Notes: generated by a model from the letters alone, not told the origin. A stretch of 64,000 bases of DNA from Mycolicibacterium sp. YH-1 (GCF_022557175.1 NZ_CP092915.1:3162001-3226000), one strand, 5' to 3'; counted from the stretch's first letter, positions 14,174-26,522 are shown. Numbers and translations are program-made.

Positions 14174-14207
14174 GAATCACCCCCCACAATTGCGTGGGGG
14201 GTGATTC
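14174..14207 (+). terminator. rrn operon terminator
   Basis: A perfect 14-bp stem (GAATCACCCCCCAC and GTGGGGGGTGATTC) with a 6-nt loop AATTGC, 10 bases after 5S. It is followed only by the weak TGTATT, so it is a strong hairpin with a poor U-tract, as often seen in mycobacteria. Confidence 0.88.
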
Positions 14208-14310
14208 TGTATTCGCGCCATTGTGTAATTCGAATTCAATGCGAATTACTCAATGCTCGCGTATCGCCATATGACCCGTATCCTTTTGCGGGACGGCAGG
14301 AAGGCAGAAC

Positions 14311-15135
14311 GTGGCCGAGAACAGGCAGGGAGGCGGCGGTGACCGCCGCCCGCAGAACGCTAATCGCGCCGGCGGGCCGCGTCGGCCGTCGGGTGACCGC
14401 CGCAACGCACCGCGTTCGTCGGGGCCCGATCGGGCCAGGCGCCCACAATCCACCGGTGACAATTCCCAGGATCGCTCCGGTCCATTGATTCCGGCCAACG
14501 TCGAGGCCAAGCAACTGGCCCCGGAGATCCGCGGCGAACTCCTGACCCTGGACAAGGCGACCGCTGACTACGTGGCACGCCACCTGGTGGCGGCCGGTGA
14601 CCTGCTGGAAGAGGACCCCGAGGCTGCCCTGGCACATGCTCAGGCCGCCCGCGGTCGTGCCGCGCGCATCGCTGCTGTCCGCGAAGCCGTCGGCATCGCG
14701 GCCTACCACTGTGGTGACTGGGCTCAGGCGCTTGCCGAGCTCCGGGCGGCGCGGCGGATGGGCAGTAAGTCACCGCTGCTGCCGGTGATCGCGGACTGCG
14801 AGCGCGGTGTCGGTCGGCCCGAGAAGGCGATCGAACTGGCCCGTACCGCCGAGGCCGAGCAGCTGGAGGGCGATGACGCCGACGAACTGCGCATCGTCGT
14901 CGCCGGCGCACGCTCGGATCTCGGCCAGCACACACAGGCGCTCGCAACCCTGTCCTCTCCACAACTGGACCCCACCCGCACCGGCCTCACGGCCGCGCGA
15001 CTGTTCTATGCCTACGCCGACACCCTGCTGGCGTTGGACCGGCGGTCGGAGTCGTTGCAGTGGTTCATGAATGCGGCAGCGGCCGACCTCGAAGGGGCCA
15101 CTGACGCCGAAGAGCGCATCACGGAGTTGTCCTGA
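14311..15135 (+). CDS. TPR-like hypothetical protein (Rv1691 type)
   Basis: 274 residues. The first 50 residues are basic, Gly/Arg-rich and probably disordered (RQGGGGDRRPQNANRAGG). The rest is helical with tetratricopeptide-like character, for example ALAHAQAARGRAARIAAVRE and GDWAQALAELRAARRMG. No enzyme motif is seen. GTG 14311 follows caggaagg. It is one base from the phosphatase gene (stop 15133-15135, next start 15137), so the two are co-transcribed. TPR proteins act as scaffolds; the partner is unknown. The Arg-rich tail could touch RNA, which is inference only. Confidence 0.82.
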   Translation: MAENRQGGGGDRRPQNANRAGGPRRPSGDRRNAPRSSGPDRARRPQSTGDNSQDRSGPLIPANVEAKQLAPEIRGELLTLDKATADYVARHLVAAGDLLEEDPEAALAHAQAARGRAARIAAVREAVGIAAYHCGDWAQALAELRAARRMGSKSPLLPVIADCERGVGRPEKAIELARTAEAEQLEGDDADELRIVVAGARSDLGQHTQALATLSSPQLDPTRTGLTAARLFYAYADTLLALDRRSESLQWFMNAAAADLEGATDAEERITELS

Positions 15136-15136
15136 G

Positions 15137-16159
15137 GTGACGACGCTGGCGCAGGCGCATGACTGCCTGCTTCTGGATCTTGACGGCACCGTCTTCCGCG
15201 GCCATGAGGCGACGGAGGGATCGGTCGAGACACTCGCTGCGGTCGAGGCTCGGACGCTGTACGTCACCAACAACGCCTCGCGTGCACCCGCCCAGGTCGC
15301 CGAACACCTGAACTCCCTAGGCTTTACGGCCGATGCTGACGACGTGGTGACCAGCGCCCAGAGCGCGGCACATCTGCTCGCGGCGCAGGTGGCGGCGGGC
15401 TCGAGCGTCCTCGTCATCGGCACCGACTCGTTGGCCGACGAAGTGCGCAACGTCGGCCTGATTCCGGTGCGCACGTGGGATGGCGATGCGGCGGCAGTCG
15501 TCCAGGGTCACTCGCCCGAGACTGGCTGGGCGATTCTCGCCGAGGCCGCACTCGCGATCCGGGCGGGCGCCCTGTGGGTGGCCGCCAATGTGGATCGCAC
15601 GCTGCCGTCCGAGCGTGGTCTGCTGCCCGGCAACGGCTCGATGGTCGCGGCGCTGTGCGCGGCCACTGACCGCCAGCCGCAGGTGGCGGGTAAGCCCCAG
15701 CCGACGCTCATGAATGACGCCCTGGCACGCGGACGGTTCGACTCCCCGTTGGTGGTCGGCGACCGTCTGGACACCGACATCGCGGGAGCGAATGCCGCCG
15801 GCCTGCCCAGCCTTCTGGTGCTGACCGGCGTGAGCACGGCGGCCGAGATGGTCCACGCCGTCCCACAGGAGCGGCCCACCCACCTGGCGCCTGACCTGCG
15901 GTCGCTGCGCGAGCCGGGGGATGGTCTGCGAATCGCCGCCCATCCGGCATGGCAGGTCGAGATCGGGACTGACTCGGTCACTGTCCGTTCGACCGGAGTC
16001 GACCCGCAGGACCCGTTGACCGTTGTCCGGGCCACCGCCAGCGCCGTCTGGAACGCCGGGCGCAACGGTGGGCCGTTGCGCATCGAAGCGGCCGACGACA
16101 TCGCCCGCGAGGCATTGGCGCGCTGGTCGCTGCTGGAGCCGGCCCATCGACTAGCGTGA
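15137..16159 (+). CDS. HAD-superfamily phosphatase (glycerol-3-phosphate phosphatase, Rv1692 type)
   Basis: 340 residues. The HAD catalytic motif I is LLLDLDGTVFRG near the N-terminus, motif II is TNNASR, Lys is in GKPQPTLMNDAL and motif IV is VVGDRLDTDIAGA, the NagD-like subclass. A C-terminal extension of about 80 residues (from DGLRIAAHPAW) is typical of the mycobacterial enzyme, described in M. tuberculosis as a glycerol-3-phosphate phosphatase in phospholipid head-group recycling. The start is GTG 15137, which sits one base behind the previous stop; upstream in-frame codons lie inside the TPR gene. The next small gene overlaps its stop by 4 bases. Confidence 0.88.
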   Translation: MTTLAQAHDCLLLDLDGTVFRGHEATEGSVETLAAVEARTLYVTNNASRAPAQVAEHLNSLGFTADADDVVTSAQSAAHLLAAQVAAGSSVLVIGTDSLADEVRNVGLIPVRTWDGDAAAVVQGHSPETGWAILAEAALAIRAGALWVAANVDRTLPSERGLLPGNGSMVAALCAATDRQPQVAGKPQPTLMNDALARGRFDSPLVVGDRLDTDIAGANAAGLPSLLVLTGVSTAAEMVHAVPQERPTHLAPDLRSLREPGDGLRIAAHPAWQVEIGTDSVTVRSTGVDPQDPLTVVRATASAVWNAGRNGGPLRIEAADDIAREALARWSLLEPAHRLA

Positions 16160-16368
16160 GTGTCGACATGACTACCGACCCCGACCAGATCCGGTTGGAG
16201 ATCGCTGCGTTGCTGTCCGATCTGCCTGCGCCGGATGCTCCCGACTCTGATGTGGAAGCCATCGCGGTGCGCTTGGAGCAGGCGCACGATCTGCTGGTCC
16301 GCGCACTGGAGTCGGTCGAACGCGGTTCGTCGGCTGGGAGTACCGCGGCGCCGGATCACGAACGGTAA
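16156..16368 (+). CDS. Small hypothetical protein (Rv1693 type)
   Basis: 70 residues if read from GTG 16156, whose GTGA overlaps the phosphatase stop; ATG 16168 in the same frame (66 residues) is an equally good start. The sequence is acidic and helical (QIRLEIAALLSDLPAP, VEAIAVRLEQAHDLLVRAL) with no recognisable motif. It is conserved in position between the HAD phosphatase and tlyA in mycobacteria, which supports it as a real gene. The function is unknown. Confidence 0.75.
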   Translation: MSVDMTTDPDQIRLEIAALLSDLPAPDAPDSDVEAIAVRLEQAHDLLVRALESVERGSSAGSTAAPDHER

Positions 16369-16374
16369 ACCGAC

Positions 16375-17181
16375 GTGACACGGCGAGCCCGGGTTGATGC
16401 GGAGCTGGTCAGGCGTGGCCTGGCCAGATCGCGGCAGCAGGCTGCGGAACTGATCGGCGCGGGCCGGGTCCGCATCGACGGTATGCCCGCGGCCAAGCCC
16501 GCGACGGCCGTCTCCCTGGATGCCAGCCTCACCGTCTCCGCCGACGAGCGCAGCTGGGTGTCGCGCGGAGCCCACAAGCTGATCGGTGCGCTCGACGCGT
16601 TCGAGGTCCCCGTCGACGGCCTGCGCTGCCTGGATGCGGGCGCCTCCACCGGCGGATTCACCGAGGTGCTTCTGGACAGGGGCGCAGCCGAGGTGATCGC
16701 GGCGGACGTCGGTTACGGCCAGTTGGCGTGGTCCCTGCGATCGGACGCCCGGGTGACCGTGGTCGAGCGCACCAACGTGCGTACGTTGACCGCCGAGCTG
16801 ATCGGTGGCCCCGTCGACCTCGTCGTGGCCGACCTGTCGTTCATCTCGTTGGCGACGGTGTTACCCGCACTGACGTCATGCGCGTCACAGGACGCCGATA
16901 TCGTTCCCATGGTGAAACCGCAGTTCGAGGTGGGCAAGGAACGCGTGGGCGCGGGCGGTGTCGTCAGTGATCCCGAACTGCGCGTTGACGCTGTCCTGTC
17001 GGTGGCCCACCGCGCCGCCCAACTGGCCTGGCACACCGTCGATGTCACCGCGAGCCCGCTGCCGGGCCCATCGGGCAACGTCGAGTACTTCCTGCGGTTG
17101 CGGGCGCGGACCGCGAATCCGCTGAACGGTCCCGCGCTCGAACAGGCCGTCCGGCGCGCTGTTACGGAGGGCCCGCAGTGA
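16375..17181 (+). CDS. tlyA: 16S/23S rRNA 2'-O-methyltransferase TlyA
   Basis: 268 residues. The N-terminal S4 RNA-binding domain ([21 protein letters not shown]) is linked through [14 protein letters not shown] to an FtsJ/RrmJ-type methyltransferase with SAM motif [20 protein letters not shown] and the catalytic K-D-K-E set (VVADLSF, VKPQFE). TlyA methylates C1409 of 16S and C1920 of 23S rRNA; loss gives capreomycin resistance in mycobacteria. GTG 16375 is 6 bp behind the previous stop and the end overlaps nadK by 4 bases. The gene is intact, so the ribosome should carry the methylation. Confidence 0.95.
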   Translation: MTRRARVDAELVRRGLARSRQQAAELIGAGRVRIDGMPAAKPATAVSLDASLTVSADERSWVSRGAHKLIGALDAFEVPVDGLRCLDAGASTGGFTEVLLDRGAAEVIAADVGYGQLAWSLRSDARVTVVERTNVRTLTAELIGGPVDLVVADLSFISLATVLPALTSCASQDADIVPMVKPQFEVGKERVGAGGVVSDPELRVDAVLSVAHRAAQLAWHTVDVTASPLPGPSGNVEYFLRLRARTANPLNGPALEQAVRRAVTEGPQ

Positions 17182-18101
17182 GCTGTGATCGGACAGTGCT
17201 GCTGGTGGTTCACACCGGCAGGGATGAGGCCACCGAGACCGCGCGGCGCGTCGAGAAGGTGCTCGGCGACCACGACATCGGCCTGCGCGTACTGGCGGCC
17301 GAGGCCGTTGACCGCGGCTCGCTGCACCTGGCTCCCGATGACATGCGGGCACTCGGCGTCGACATCGATGTCGTCGACGCCGACGAGCGCGCCGCCGAGG
17401 GCTGCGAACTGGTTCTCGTCCTCGGTGGCGATGGAACGTTTCTGCGCGCCGCCGAACTGGCGCGCAACGTCGAGATTCCGGTCCTGGGCGTCAATCTCGG
17501 TCGTATCGGCTTCCTCGCCGAGGCGGAGGCCGAGGCCATCGACTCCGTGCTCGATCACGTCATCAACCGCAGCTACCGCGTCGAGGAGCGGATGACGCTC
17601 GACGTGGCGGTACGCGTCGGAGGGCACATCACACAGCGGGGGTGGGCGCTCAATGAGGCCAGCCTCGAGAAGGGGCCGCGCCTGGGCGTGCTGGGCGTGG
17701 TGCTGGAGGTCGACGGCAGACCCGTCTCGTCGTTCGGCTGCGACGGGGTGCTGGTGTCCACGCCGACGGGGTCGACGGCCTACGCATTCTCGGCGGGCGG
17801 GCCAATCCTGTGGCCCGACCTGGAGTCGATCCTGGTGGTACCCAACAACGCTCACGCTCTGTTCGCGCGTCCCATGGTGACCAGTCCCGATGCGGCCATC
17901 GCCATCGAGATCGAGGCGGGCGGCTACGACGCCATGGTGTTCTGCGACGGTCGCCGCGAGATGGTGGTGCCCGCAGGGGGTCGGCTCGAGGTGACCCGCT
18001 GCGCCGTACCGCTGAAGTGGGTGCGCCTGGACAGTGCGCCGTTCACCGATCGCCTGGTGCGCAAGTTCCGGTTGCCGGTCACGGGTTGGCGTGGGCAATA
18101 G
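17178..18101 (+). CDS. nadK: NAD kinase
   Basis: 307 residues. It contains the NAD kinase signature [15 protein letters not shown] with the catalytic Asp, then [10 protein letters not shown], the Gly-rich second motif [17 protein letters not shown] and the conserved [10 protein letters not shown]. It makes NADP from NAD using ATP or polyphosphate. The GTG at 17178 overlaps the tlyA stop (GTGA), and the stop TAG shares one base with the recN start (TAGTG), so tlyA-nadK-recN are tightly coupled as in M. tuberculosis Rv1694-Rv1696. Confidence 0.95.
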   Translation: MSCDRTVLLVVHTGRDEATETARRVEKVLGDHDIGLRVLAAEAVDRGSLHLAPDDMRALGVDIDVVDADERAAEGCELVLVLGGDGTFLRAAELARNVEIPVLGVNLGRIGFLAEAEAEAIDSVLDHVINRSYRVEERMTLDVAVRVGGHITQRGWALNEASLEKGPRLGVLGVVLEVDGRPVSSFGCDGVLVSTPTGSTAYAFSAGGPILWPDLESILVVPNNAHALFARPMVTSPDAAIAIEIEAGGYDAMVFCDGRREMVVPAGGRLEVTRCAVPLKWVRLDSAPFTDRLVRKFRLPVTGWRGQ

Positions 18102-19864
18102 TGCTCGCCGAGATTCGGATCGAGGCGCTGGGTGCCATCAGCGCCGCCACCGCGGAGTTCGGCAGTGGCCTGACGGTGCTGACGGGGGAGACGGGCACCG
18201 GTAAGACGATGGTCGTGACCGGTCTGCACCTGCTCGGTGGAGCGCGGGCGGACGCCACTCGGGTGCGCTCGGGATCGTCCCGCGCCGTCGTCGAGGGCCG
18301 TTTCACCACAACCGAACTCGGCTCGACGGTCACCACGCGGATCGATGAGGTGCTGGACTCCTCGGGTGCGGAGCGAGACGACGACGGCAGTGTGATCGCG
18401 GCCAGGTCGGTCAGCCGCGACGGCCCGTCGCGGGCGTATCTGGGCGGACGCAGCGTGCCGGCGAAGTCACTGAGCACGTTCACCACGGAGCTTCTGGCCC
18501 TGCACGGGCAGAACGACCAGTTGCGGCTGATGAAGCCCGAGGAACAGCTCGCGGCGTTGGACCGCTACGTCGACGTGGAGTCGGCCCTGGCCCGCTACCG
18601 CGAGGCGCGGGAGCGGTGGCTGACCGCGCGCCGCGATCTGACCGACCGCAGGCAGCGGGCCCGTGAACTCGCGCAGGAAGCCGACCGGCTGCAGTTCGGG
18701 ATCAATGAGATCGACACCGTCGCACCAGAATCGGGGGAGGACGAGGCACTGGTGGCCGAGATTCGTCGGCTCTCGGAACTGGATGCGCTGCGGGAGGCCG
18801 CACAGGTGGCGCGCGCCGCGCTCTCCGGTCAACTGGGCGACGAAGCCGCCACCGAGCCGACGTCGGCGCTCGACGGAGTGGGCCAGGCCAAGGCCGCACT
18901 CGGCGCGACGGACGACACGTCGTTGCAGGCGCTGTCCGAGCGGCTCGGTGAGGCGCTTGCCGTCATCGGCGATGTGTCGACCGAGCTCGGCGACTACCTG
19001 TCCGAGTTGCCCACCGACGCCAGCACGTTGGAGTCGAAGCTGGCCCGTCAGGGTGAGCTGCGCAACCTCACGCGCAAGTACGCGGCCGATGTCGACGGCG
19101 TCCTGGCGTGGGCCGAGGAGGCGCGCGGGCGACTGGCCCAACTCGACGTGTCGGAGGAGGCGCTGGCGTCTCTGGCGGCGCGTGTCGCCGAGTTCGAGGT
19201 CGCCGTGGTCTCGGCGGCCGCCGTCATCACCAAGGCGCGGACCAAGGCGGCGAAGGCGTTGTCCAAGGCCGTCACCGCGGAGCTCGCGGGTCTGGCCATG
19301 GCGGGCGCCGGATTCGGCATCAGTGTCGCACCGATACCTGCCCGCGCCGACGACTCGGCGCCGATCACCCTGCCCACCGGCGAGACGGTGCACGCCGGGC
19401 ATGACGGCGTCGACGCCGTCGAGTTCGGGTTCACGCCGCACTCCGGAAGTGACGTGCTGCCGCTGGCCAAGAGCGCATCCGGCGGCGAGCTGTCGCGGGT
19501 GATGCTCGCGCTGGAGGTCGTCCTCGCCGCGTCGGCCGAGGGCACCACGATGGTTTTCGACGAGGTCGACGCTGGGGTCGGCGGCCGCGCCGCGGTCCAG
19601 ATCGGCCGCCGTCTGGCCCGGCTGGCGCGCACCCATCAGGTCATCGTGGTGACCCACCTGCCTCAGGTCGCGGCGTACGCCGACGTCCACCTCGTCGTCG
19701 ACAGCGCCAACGGGAGCGGCAAGTCGAGCGAGGTGCGCAACCTCGATGACGACGCGCGCGTCGCTGAGCTGGCCCGGATGCTCGCGGGCCTCGGCGAATC
19801 CGACAGCGGGCGGGCCCACGCGCGGGAGCTGCTGGAGGCGGCCCGACAGGAGGCATCGTCATGA
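18101..19864 (+). CDS. recN: DNA repair protein RecN
   Basis: 587 residues, SMC-like. The N-terminal Walker A is LTGETGTGKTMVV, a long coiled-coil middle holds many Glu/Arg/Ala heptads (YREARERWLTARRDL, ELAQEADRLQFGINEID), and the C-terminus has the ABC signature SGGELSRVMLALEV, Walker B TMVFDEVDAGVGG and the RecN-typical VTHLPQVAAYAD. RecN acts in double-strand break repair. The start is GTG 18101, giving the M. tuberculosis length; the long upstream open frame lies inside nadK. No tight-binding site is visible because the start overlaps the previous stop. Confidence 0.95.
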   Translation: MLAEIRIEALGAISAATAEFGSGLTVLTGETGTGKTMVVTGLHLLGGARADATRVRSGSSRAVVEGRFTTTELGSTVTTRIDEVLDSSGAERDDDGSVIAARSVSRDGPSRAYLGGRSVPAKSLSTFTTELLALHGQNDQLRLMKPEEQLAALDRYVDVESALARYREARERWLTARRDLTDRRQRARELAQEADRLQFGINEIDTVAPESGEDEALVAEIRRLSELDALREAAQVARAALSGQLGDEAATEPTSALDGVGQAKAALGATDDTSLQALSERLGEALAVIGDVSTELGDYLSELPTDASTLESKLARQGELRNLTRKYAADVDGVLAWAEEARGRLAQLDVSEEALASLAARVAEFEVAVVSAAAVITKARTKAAKALSKAVTAELAGLAMAGAGFGISVAPIPARADDSAPITLPTGETVHAGHDGVDAVEFGFTPHSGSDVLPLAKSASGGELSRVMLALEVVLAASAEGTTMVFDEVDAGVGGRAAVQIGRRLARLARTHQVIVVTHLPQVAAYADVHLVVDSANGSGKSSEVRNLDDDARVAELARMLAGLGESDSGRAHARELLEAARQEASS

Positions 19865-19970
19865 AACGGCATCCGACCCGTGTTACGGATGTGACAAAAC
19901 ATAACTTCTGAGGCGGGTGTTACGGCGCGCCTCCACCTTCACTTGAGGGTTGGCCGACAGAATCGGCGTC

Positions 19971-21155
19971 ATGAAGATGTCAGCGCTGCTCTCACGTAAC
20001 GCCGGCCCACGGCCGGGTGTCACAGGAACCGCCCGCGTCGACCGCGACATCGATCGACTTCTCCGACGCGTGGGCCCCGGCGACATCGTGGTGATCGACG
20101 CGCTGGACCTCGACCGCATCACCGCCGACGCCCTCGTCGAGGCTCAGGTGGCAGCGGTGGTCAACGCGTCGCCGTCCATCTCTGGCCGCTACCCGAACCT
20201 CGGCCCCGAGGTGCTGGTCGCCAACGGCGTGACGTTGATCGACGAGACCGGCGACGAGGTGTTCAAGAAGGTCAAGGACGGCGCACGCGTACGCCTGCAC
20301 AACGGCGGCGTGTACGCGGGGGATCGCCGCATCGCGCTCGGCCACGAGCGGACCGACCTCGAGATCCACGACCTGATGATCGAGGCGAAGACCGGCCTGG
20401 TCGCCCATCTGGAGGCCTTCGCGGGCAACACCATCGAGTTCATCCGCAGCGAGAGCCCGCTGCTGATTGACGGTATGGGCATTCCCGACATCGACGTCGA
20501 CGTCCGGGGCAGGCACGTCGTCGTGGTCGCCGAGGGGCCCGCCGCCGCTGTCGATCTCAAGGCCCTCAAGCCCTTCATCAAGGAGTACCAACCGGTCCTG
20601 GTCGGGGTCGGGATGGGTGCCGACGTGCTGCGAAAGGCCGGCTACCGGCCCGCGCTCATCGTGGGGGACCCCGGTGTCATGAGCGTTGAGGTGCTTCGTT
20701 CGGGCGCTCAGGTGGTGCTGCCCGCTGACGCCGACGGGCACGCCAAGGGCCTCGAGCGCATCCAGGACCTCGGCGTCGGCGCCATGACGTTCCCCGCCGC
20801 CGGTTCGGCCGCGGACCTGGCGCTGCTGCTGTGCGATCACCACGGCGCATCGCTCATCGTGACCGCGGGTCACACCGCCAACATCGAGGACTTCTTCGAT
20901 CGCTCACGGCAGCAGAGCAATCCGTCGACGTTCCTCACCCGCCTCAAGGTCGGGGAGAAGCTGGTCGACGCCAAGGCCGTCGCCACGCTGTACCGCAGCC
21001 GAATCTCCGGTGGAGCCATCGCGCTTCTTGTCCTCGCGATGCTGGTGGCCGTCGTCGTCGCGCTGTGGGTGTCGCGCACGGATGCCGCGGTACTGCAGTG
21101 GGTCTCGGAGTACTGGAATCAGTTCTCGCTCTGGGTCCAGGGCTGGGTCACCTAG
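19971..21155 (+). CDS. steA: Septation/cell-separation protein SteA (Rv1697 type)
   Basis: 394 residues from ATG 19971 (ATG 19977 is possible). The N-terminal two thirds resemble a thiamine-pyrophosphokinase-like nucleotide-binding fold (GPGDIVVIDALDLDRITADAL, ALIVGDPGVMS), and the C-terminus ends in one membrane helix (GAIALLVLAMLVAVVVALWV) and a short tail. In Corynebacterium SteA forms a complex with SteB that controls RipA-dependent cell separation. About 105 bp of intergenic sequence separates it from recN. The next gene starts 11 bp after its stop, matching a steA-steB pair. Confidence 0.85.
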   Translation: MKMSALLSRNAGPRPGVTGTARVDRDIDRLLRRVGPGDIVVIDALDLDRITADALVEAQVAAVVNASPSISGRYPNLGPEVLVANGVTLIDETGDEVFKKVKDGARVRLHNGGVYAGDRRIALGHERTDLEIHDLMIEAKTGLVAHLEAFAGNTIEFIRSESPLLIDGMGIPDIDVDVRGRHVVVVAEGPAAAVDLKALKPFIKEYQPVLVGVGMGADVLRKAGYRPALIVGDPGVMSVEVLRSGAQVVLPADADGHAKGLERIQDLGVGAMTFPAAGSAADLALLLCDHHGASLIVTAGHTANIEDFFDRSRQQSNPSTFLTRLKVGEKLVDAKAVATLYRSRISGGAIALLVLAMLVAVVVALWVSRTDAAVLQWVSEYWNQFSLWVQGWVT

Positions 21156-21166
21156 AGGAGTCTGGC

Positions 21167-22099
21167 TTGATTTCCCTTCGCACGCATGCGATCTCCCTTG
21201 CCGCGGTCTTCCTGGCGTTAGCCATTGGGGTGATGCTCGGTTCGGGCCTGTTGTCCAACACCCTGTTATCGGGTCTGCGCGACGACAAGCACGAACTGCA
21301 GAACCAGATCAACGGCCTCACCGATGAGAAGAACGCGCTCAACGAGAGGCTGAACGCGGCAGGCGAGTTCGATGCGCAGATGTCGCCGCGGATCCTGCGT
21401 GACGCGCTGAAGGGCAAGTCGGTCATCGTGTTCCGCACGCCCGATGCCGCCGACGATGACGTCGACTCGGTGGCGCGCTACGTCGGCACCGCCGGCGGCA
21501 CCGTGGCCGGCACCATCGCGCTGACTCAGGAGTTCGTCGACGCCAACTCGGCGGAGAAACTGCTCTCGGTGGTGAACTCGCCGATCGTGCCCGCCGGGCG
21601 CCAGCTGACCACCTCGCTGGTCGACCAGGGCTCCCAAGCCGGGGACCTGCTGGGCATCGCGCTGCTGCGCGGCAAGGACCCCGCCGTGGATGACGCGCAG
21701 CGTGACACCGTTCTGGCCACACTGCGCGACACCGGCTTCCTGTCGTACGGCGATCAGCGGATCGGTGTCGCCGACACCGCACTGATCGTGACCGGTGGAA
21801 ACCCCGGGGACACCGCGGGCAATCAGGGCGCCACCGTGGCGCGCCTCGCTGCCGGTCTCGCACCGCATGGCACCGGAACCGTCGTCGCGGGCCGCGCCGG
21901 CTCGGCCACCGGCACCGCCGCCGTCGCGGTGATCAGGTCCGACTCCGGTCTCAACGACGCGGTCAGCACCGTCGACGACGTCGACGCGCAGTCGGGCCGG
22001 ATCACGACGGTGCTGGGGCTGGCCGACCTGGCCATCGGAGGCCAGCCCGGCCAGTACGGCGTCGGGCAGGGCGCCACCGCGGTGACCATCCCGCAGTAA
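21167..22099 (+). CDS. SteB / MctB-type envelope protein (Rv1698 type)
   Basis: 310 residues starting at TTG 21167, six bases after a strong GAGGAG (21155-21160). A single N-terminal membrane segment (AISLAAVFLALAIGVMLGSG) is followed by a coiled coil (LRDDKHELQNQINGLTDEKN) and a periplasmic domain. Rv1698 has been described as MctB, involved in copper homeostasis and outer-membrane permeability, and as SteB, partner of SteA; the coiled coil and the pairing here favour the SteB role. The longer upstream frame lies within steA and is not used. Confidence 0.85.
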   Translation: MISLRTHAISLAAVFLALAIGVMLGSGLLSNTLLSGLRDDKHELQNQINGLTDEKNALNERLNAAGEFDAQMSPRILRDALKGKSVIVFRTPDAADDDVDSVARYVGTAGGTVAGTIALTQEFVDANSAEKLLSVVNSPIVPAGRQLTTSLVDQGSQAGDLLGIALLRGKDPAVDDAQRDTVLATLRDTGFLSYGDQRIGVADTALIVTGGNPGDTAGNQGATVARLAAGLAPHGTGTVVAGRAGSATGTAAVAVIRSDSGLNDAVSTVDDVDAQSGRITTVLGLADLAIGGQPGQYGVGQGATAVTIPQ

Positions 22100-22150
22100 C
22101 GTCGCGGCCGCCTCGGCGCGTCAGCACCAGGTTGTCGGAGTCGGTGTTAG

Positions 22151-24643
<2,493 letters not shown>

Positions 24644-24647
<4 letters not shown>

Positions 24648-25627
24648 CCACGCTCCGCTCCGCTGATGTCTCGGGGAGCGGAGCTCCTGGCGGTGGCGCA
24701 CTCGACGGCCAGCTGCAGGGTTATGTCGACCACCTGACCATCGAACGCGGTGTGGCCGCGAACACGCTGAGCTCGTACCGGCGCGACCTGCGCCGGTACT
24801 CCGAGCACCTGGTCTCGCGCGGTATCACCGACCTGCGCGATGTCACCGAGACCGATGTCAGCGAGTTCCTGGTGGCGTTGCGCAAGGGGGACCCCGACGC
24901 TGGTACGCCCGCCCTGTCGGCTGTCTCCGCGGCTCGCGCGTTGATCGCCGTGCGGGGGCTGCACCGATTCGCCGCGGCCGAGGGCGTCACCGACCTCGAT
25001 GTCGCCCGTGCGGTCAAACCGCCGACACCGAGCCGCCGGCTGCCGAAGAGCCTCACCGTCGACGAGGTGCTGGCACTGCTGGACGGAGCCGGTGGGGACG
25101 CCGAGACCGACGGCCCGCTGACCCTGCGCAACCGGGCCCTGCTGGAGGTCCTGTACTCCACCGGCGCCCGCATCTCGGAGGCTGTTGGTCTCGACGTCGA
25201 CGACGTCGACGTGCACTCCCGGTCCGTCCTGCTCCGCGGCAAGGGTGGCAAGCAGCGTCTGGTGCCCATCGGCAGACCCGCCGTCAACGCGCTCGACGTC
25301 TACCTGGTGCGCGGGCGGCCCGATCTGGCGCGCCGGGGCAGGGGCACACCCGGCATATTCCTCAACGCCCGCGGAGGGCGGCTCTCACGACAGAGCGCCT
25401 GGCAGGTGCTGCAGGACGCGGCGGAGCGGTCGGGCATCGGGTCTGCGGTGTCACCCCACACGCTGCGGCACTCGTTCGCGACTCATCTGCTCGAGGGCGG
25501 CGCCGACGTGCGGGTGGTTCAGGAGCTCCTCGGCCATGCGTCGGTGACGACCACGCAGATCTACACCCTGGTGACCGTCAGCGCGCTACGCGAGGTCTGG
25601 GCCGGCGCGCATCCACGCGCGCGGTAG
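24644..25627 (+). CDS. xerD: Site-specific tyrosine recombinase XerD
   Basis: 327 residues. The N-terminal SAM-like core-binding domain ([20 protein letters not shown]) is followed by the catalytic domain with the Arg of [13 protein letters not shown], Lys of [36 protein letters not shown] and the Tyr nucleophile in that last segment. This is the chromosome-dimer recombinase, distinct from the broken island integrase at 34.6-35.3 kb. Its place next to parA and scpAB is conserved. The N-terminus is about 15 residues longer than in M. tuberculosis, starting at ATG 24644. Confidence 0.93.
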
Positions 25628-25652
25628 TGGGGCTGCGCGGTAGGGGGCCGGG

Positions 25653-26411
25653 TCAGGTCGGCTCGCCCAGGTAGTCCGACTCGAGGACGAGGTCGGGCAA
25701 CAGGGTCTGGTACTCGACGTGCGTCTTGTGCTCGACGGTGTGCCAGCGCTTGTCCTGCTCCTCCTCCATGTAGGCGCGGTAGCGCGGGGCGCCGGGGATG
25801 CGGACGTTGTCGGCGACCACGACAGAGCCCGGGTGCAGCCAGCCGCGGTCCAGGATGCTCTCGAGATCGGTCAGGTAGGCGCTCTTCTCGTGATCGATGA
25901 ACAGGAAGTCCAGCGACCCCGCGGTGAACCCCAGGGCGTCGAGGGCATCGAGGGTCTTGCCGCCGTCGGTGAGGGTGCCGACGACACAGGTGATCCGGTC
26001 GTCGAGGTCGGCGTGTGCCCAGATCCGACGGGCAATGGCGGCGTTGGCCGCGGAGAACTCGACCGAGTAAACCCTGGCAGTGGGCGCCGCGCGGGCGATG
26101 CGCATCGCGCTGTAGCCGCAGTATGTGCCGAGTTCCAGGGCCTGCGCCGGGGCGGCTCGTCGCACGGCGGCGTCGAGGATGATGCCCTTCTCGTCGCCGA
26201 TGTTCATCAGCATGGACTGTTCCCGGGCGAATTCGTCGATGGTCTCGAGAACGTGGTCGACGTCACCGCCGCGGGCGTGGGCCTCGACATAGGCCGCGGC
26301 CGCCTCTTCTCGGCCGTCACCGATCTGACCTGTTCGGATGAACTCCGGCATGCCCAGCGCCATGCGCACCAGCGACCACCGAAGGAAGGGCAGGCGCTGT
26401 TTCCAGCTCAT
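25653..26411 (-). CDS. SAM-dependent O-methyltransferase (catechol O-methyltransferase type, Rv1703c)
   Basis: 252 residues. The SAM-binding motif is ALELGTYCGYSAMRIARAAP, followed by VYSVEFSAANAAIARRI and the metal/catechol loop LDFLFIDHEKSAYLTDL, where the Asp-His pair matches catechol O-methyltransferases. A GAGGAG lies immediately before ATG 26411, closer than ideal. It is convergent with xerD and divergent from parA. It would methylate a small diphenol or similar acceptor; the true substrate in mycobacteria is unknown. Confidence 0.85.
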   Translation of the reverse strand: MSWKQRLPFLRWSLVRMALGMPEFIRTGQIGDGREEAAAAYVEAHARGGDVDHVLETIDEFAREQSMLMNIGDEKGIILDAAVRRAAPAQALELGTYCGYSAMRIARAAPTARVYSVEFSAANAAIARRIWAHADLDDRITCVVGTLTDGGKTLDALDALGFTAGSLDFLFIDHEKSAYLTDLESILDRGWLHPGSVVVADNVRIPGAPRYRAYMEEEQDKRWHTVEHKTHVEYQTLLPDLVLESDYLGEPT

Positions 26412-26474
26412 CTCCTCAGCCTAGGCCAGCGGGTCTGCAGTCCAGGGCGTTCTTGTCCCGTTAAGCTTTCCAGG

Positions 26475-26522
26475 ATGTTCGCCACGCCGGAGGGTTGTCT
26501 GACCAGGGGCGGTCTCTCATGA
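26475..26522 (+). CDS. Candidate leaderless 15-codon upstream ORF coupled to parA
   Basis: A TAAGCT at 26462-26467 fits a mycobacterial -10 box, and an ATG begins 7 bases later at 26475, exactly where a leaderless transcript would start. The frame encodes 15 residues (MFATPEGCLTRGGLS) and ends with TGA at 26520-26522, overlapping the ATG of parA by ATGA. This is an inference from spacing and overlap; no homology supports the peptide itself. Confidence 0.35.
   Translation: MFATPEGCLTRGGLS

Noticed and set aside
14174..14207. Attachment site or insertion-sequence end behind the rRNA operon
   Set aside because: It is a simple perfect hairpin right after 5S with no target duplication; a terminator explains it.
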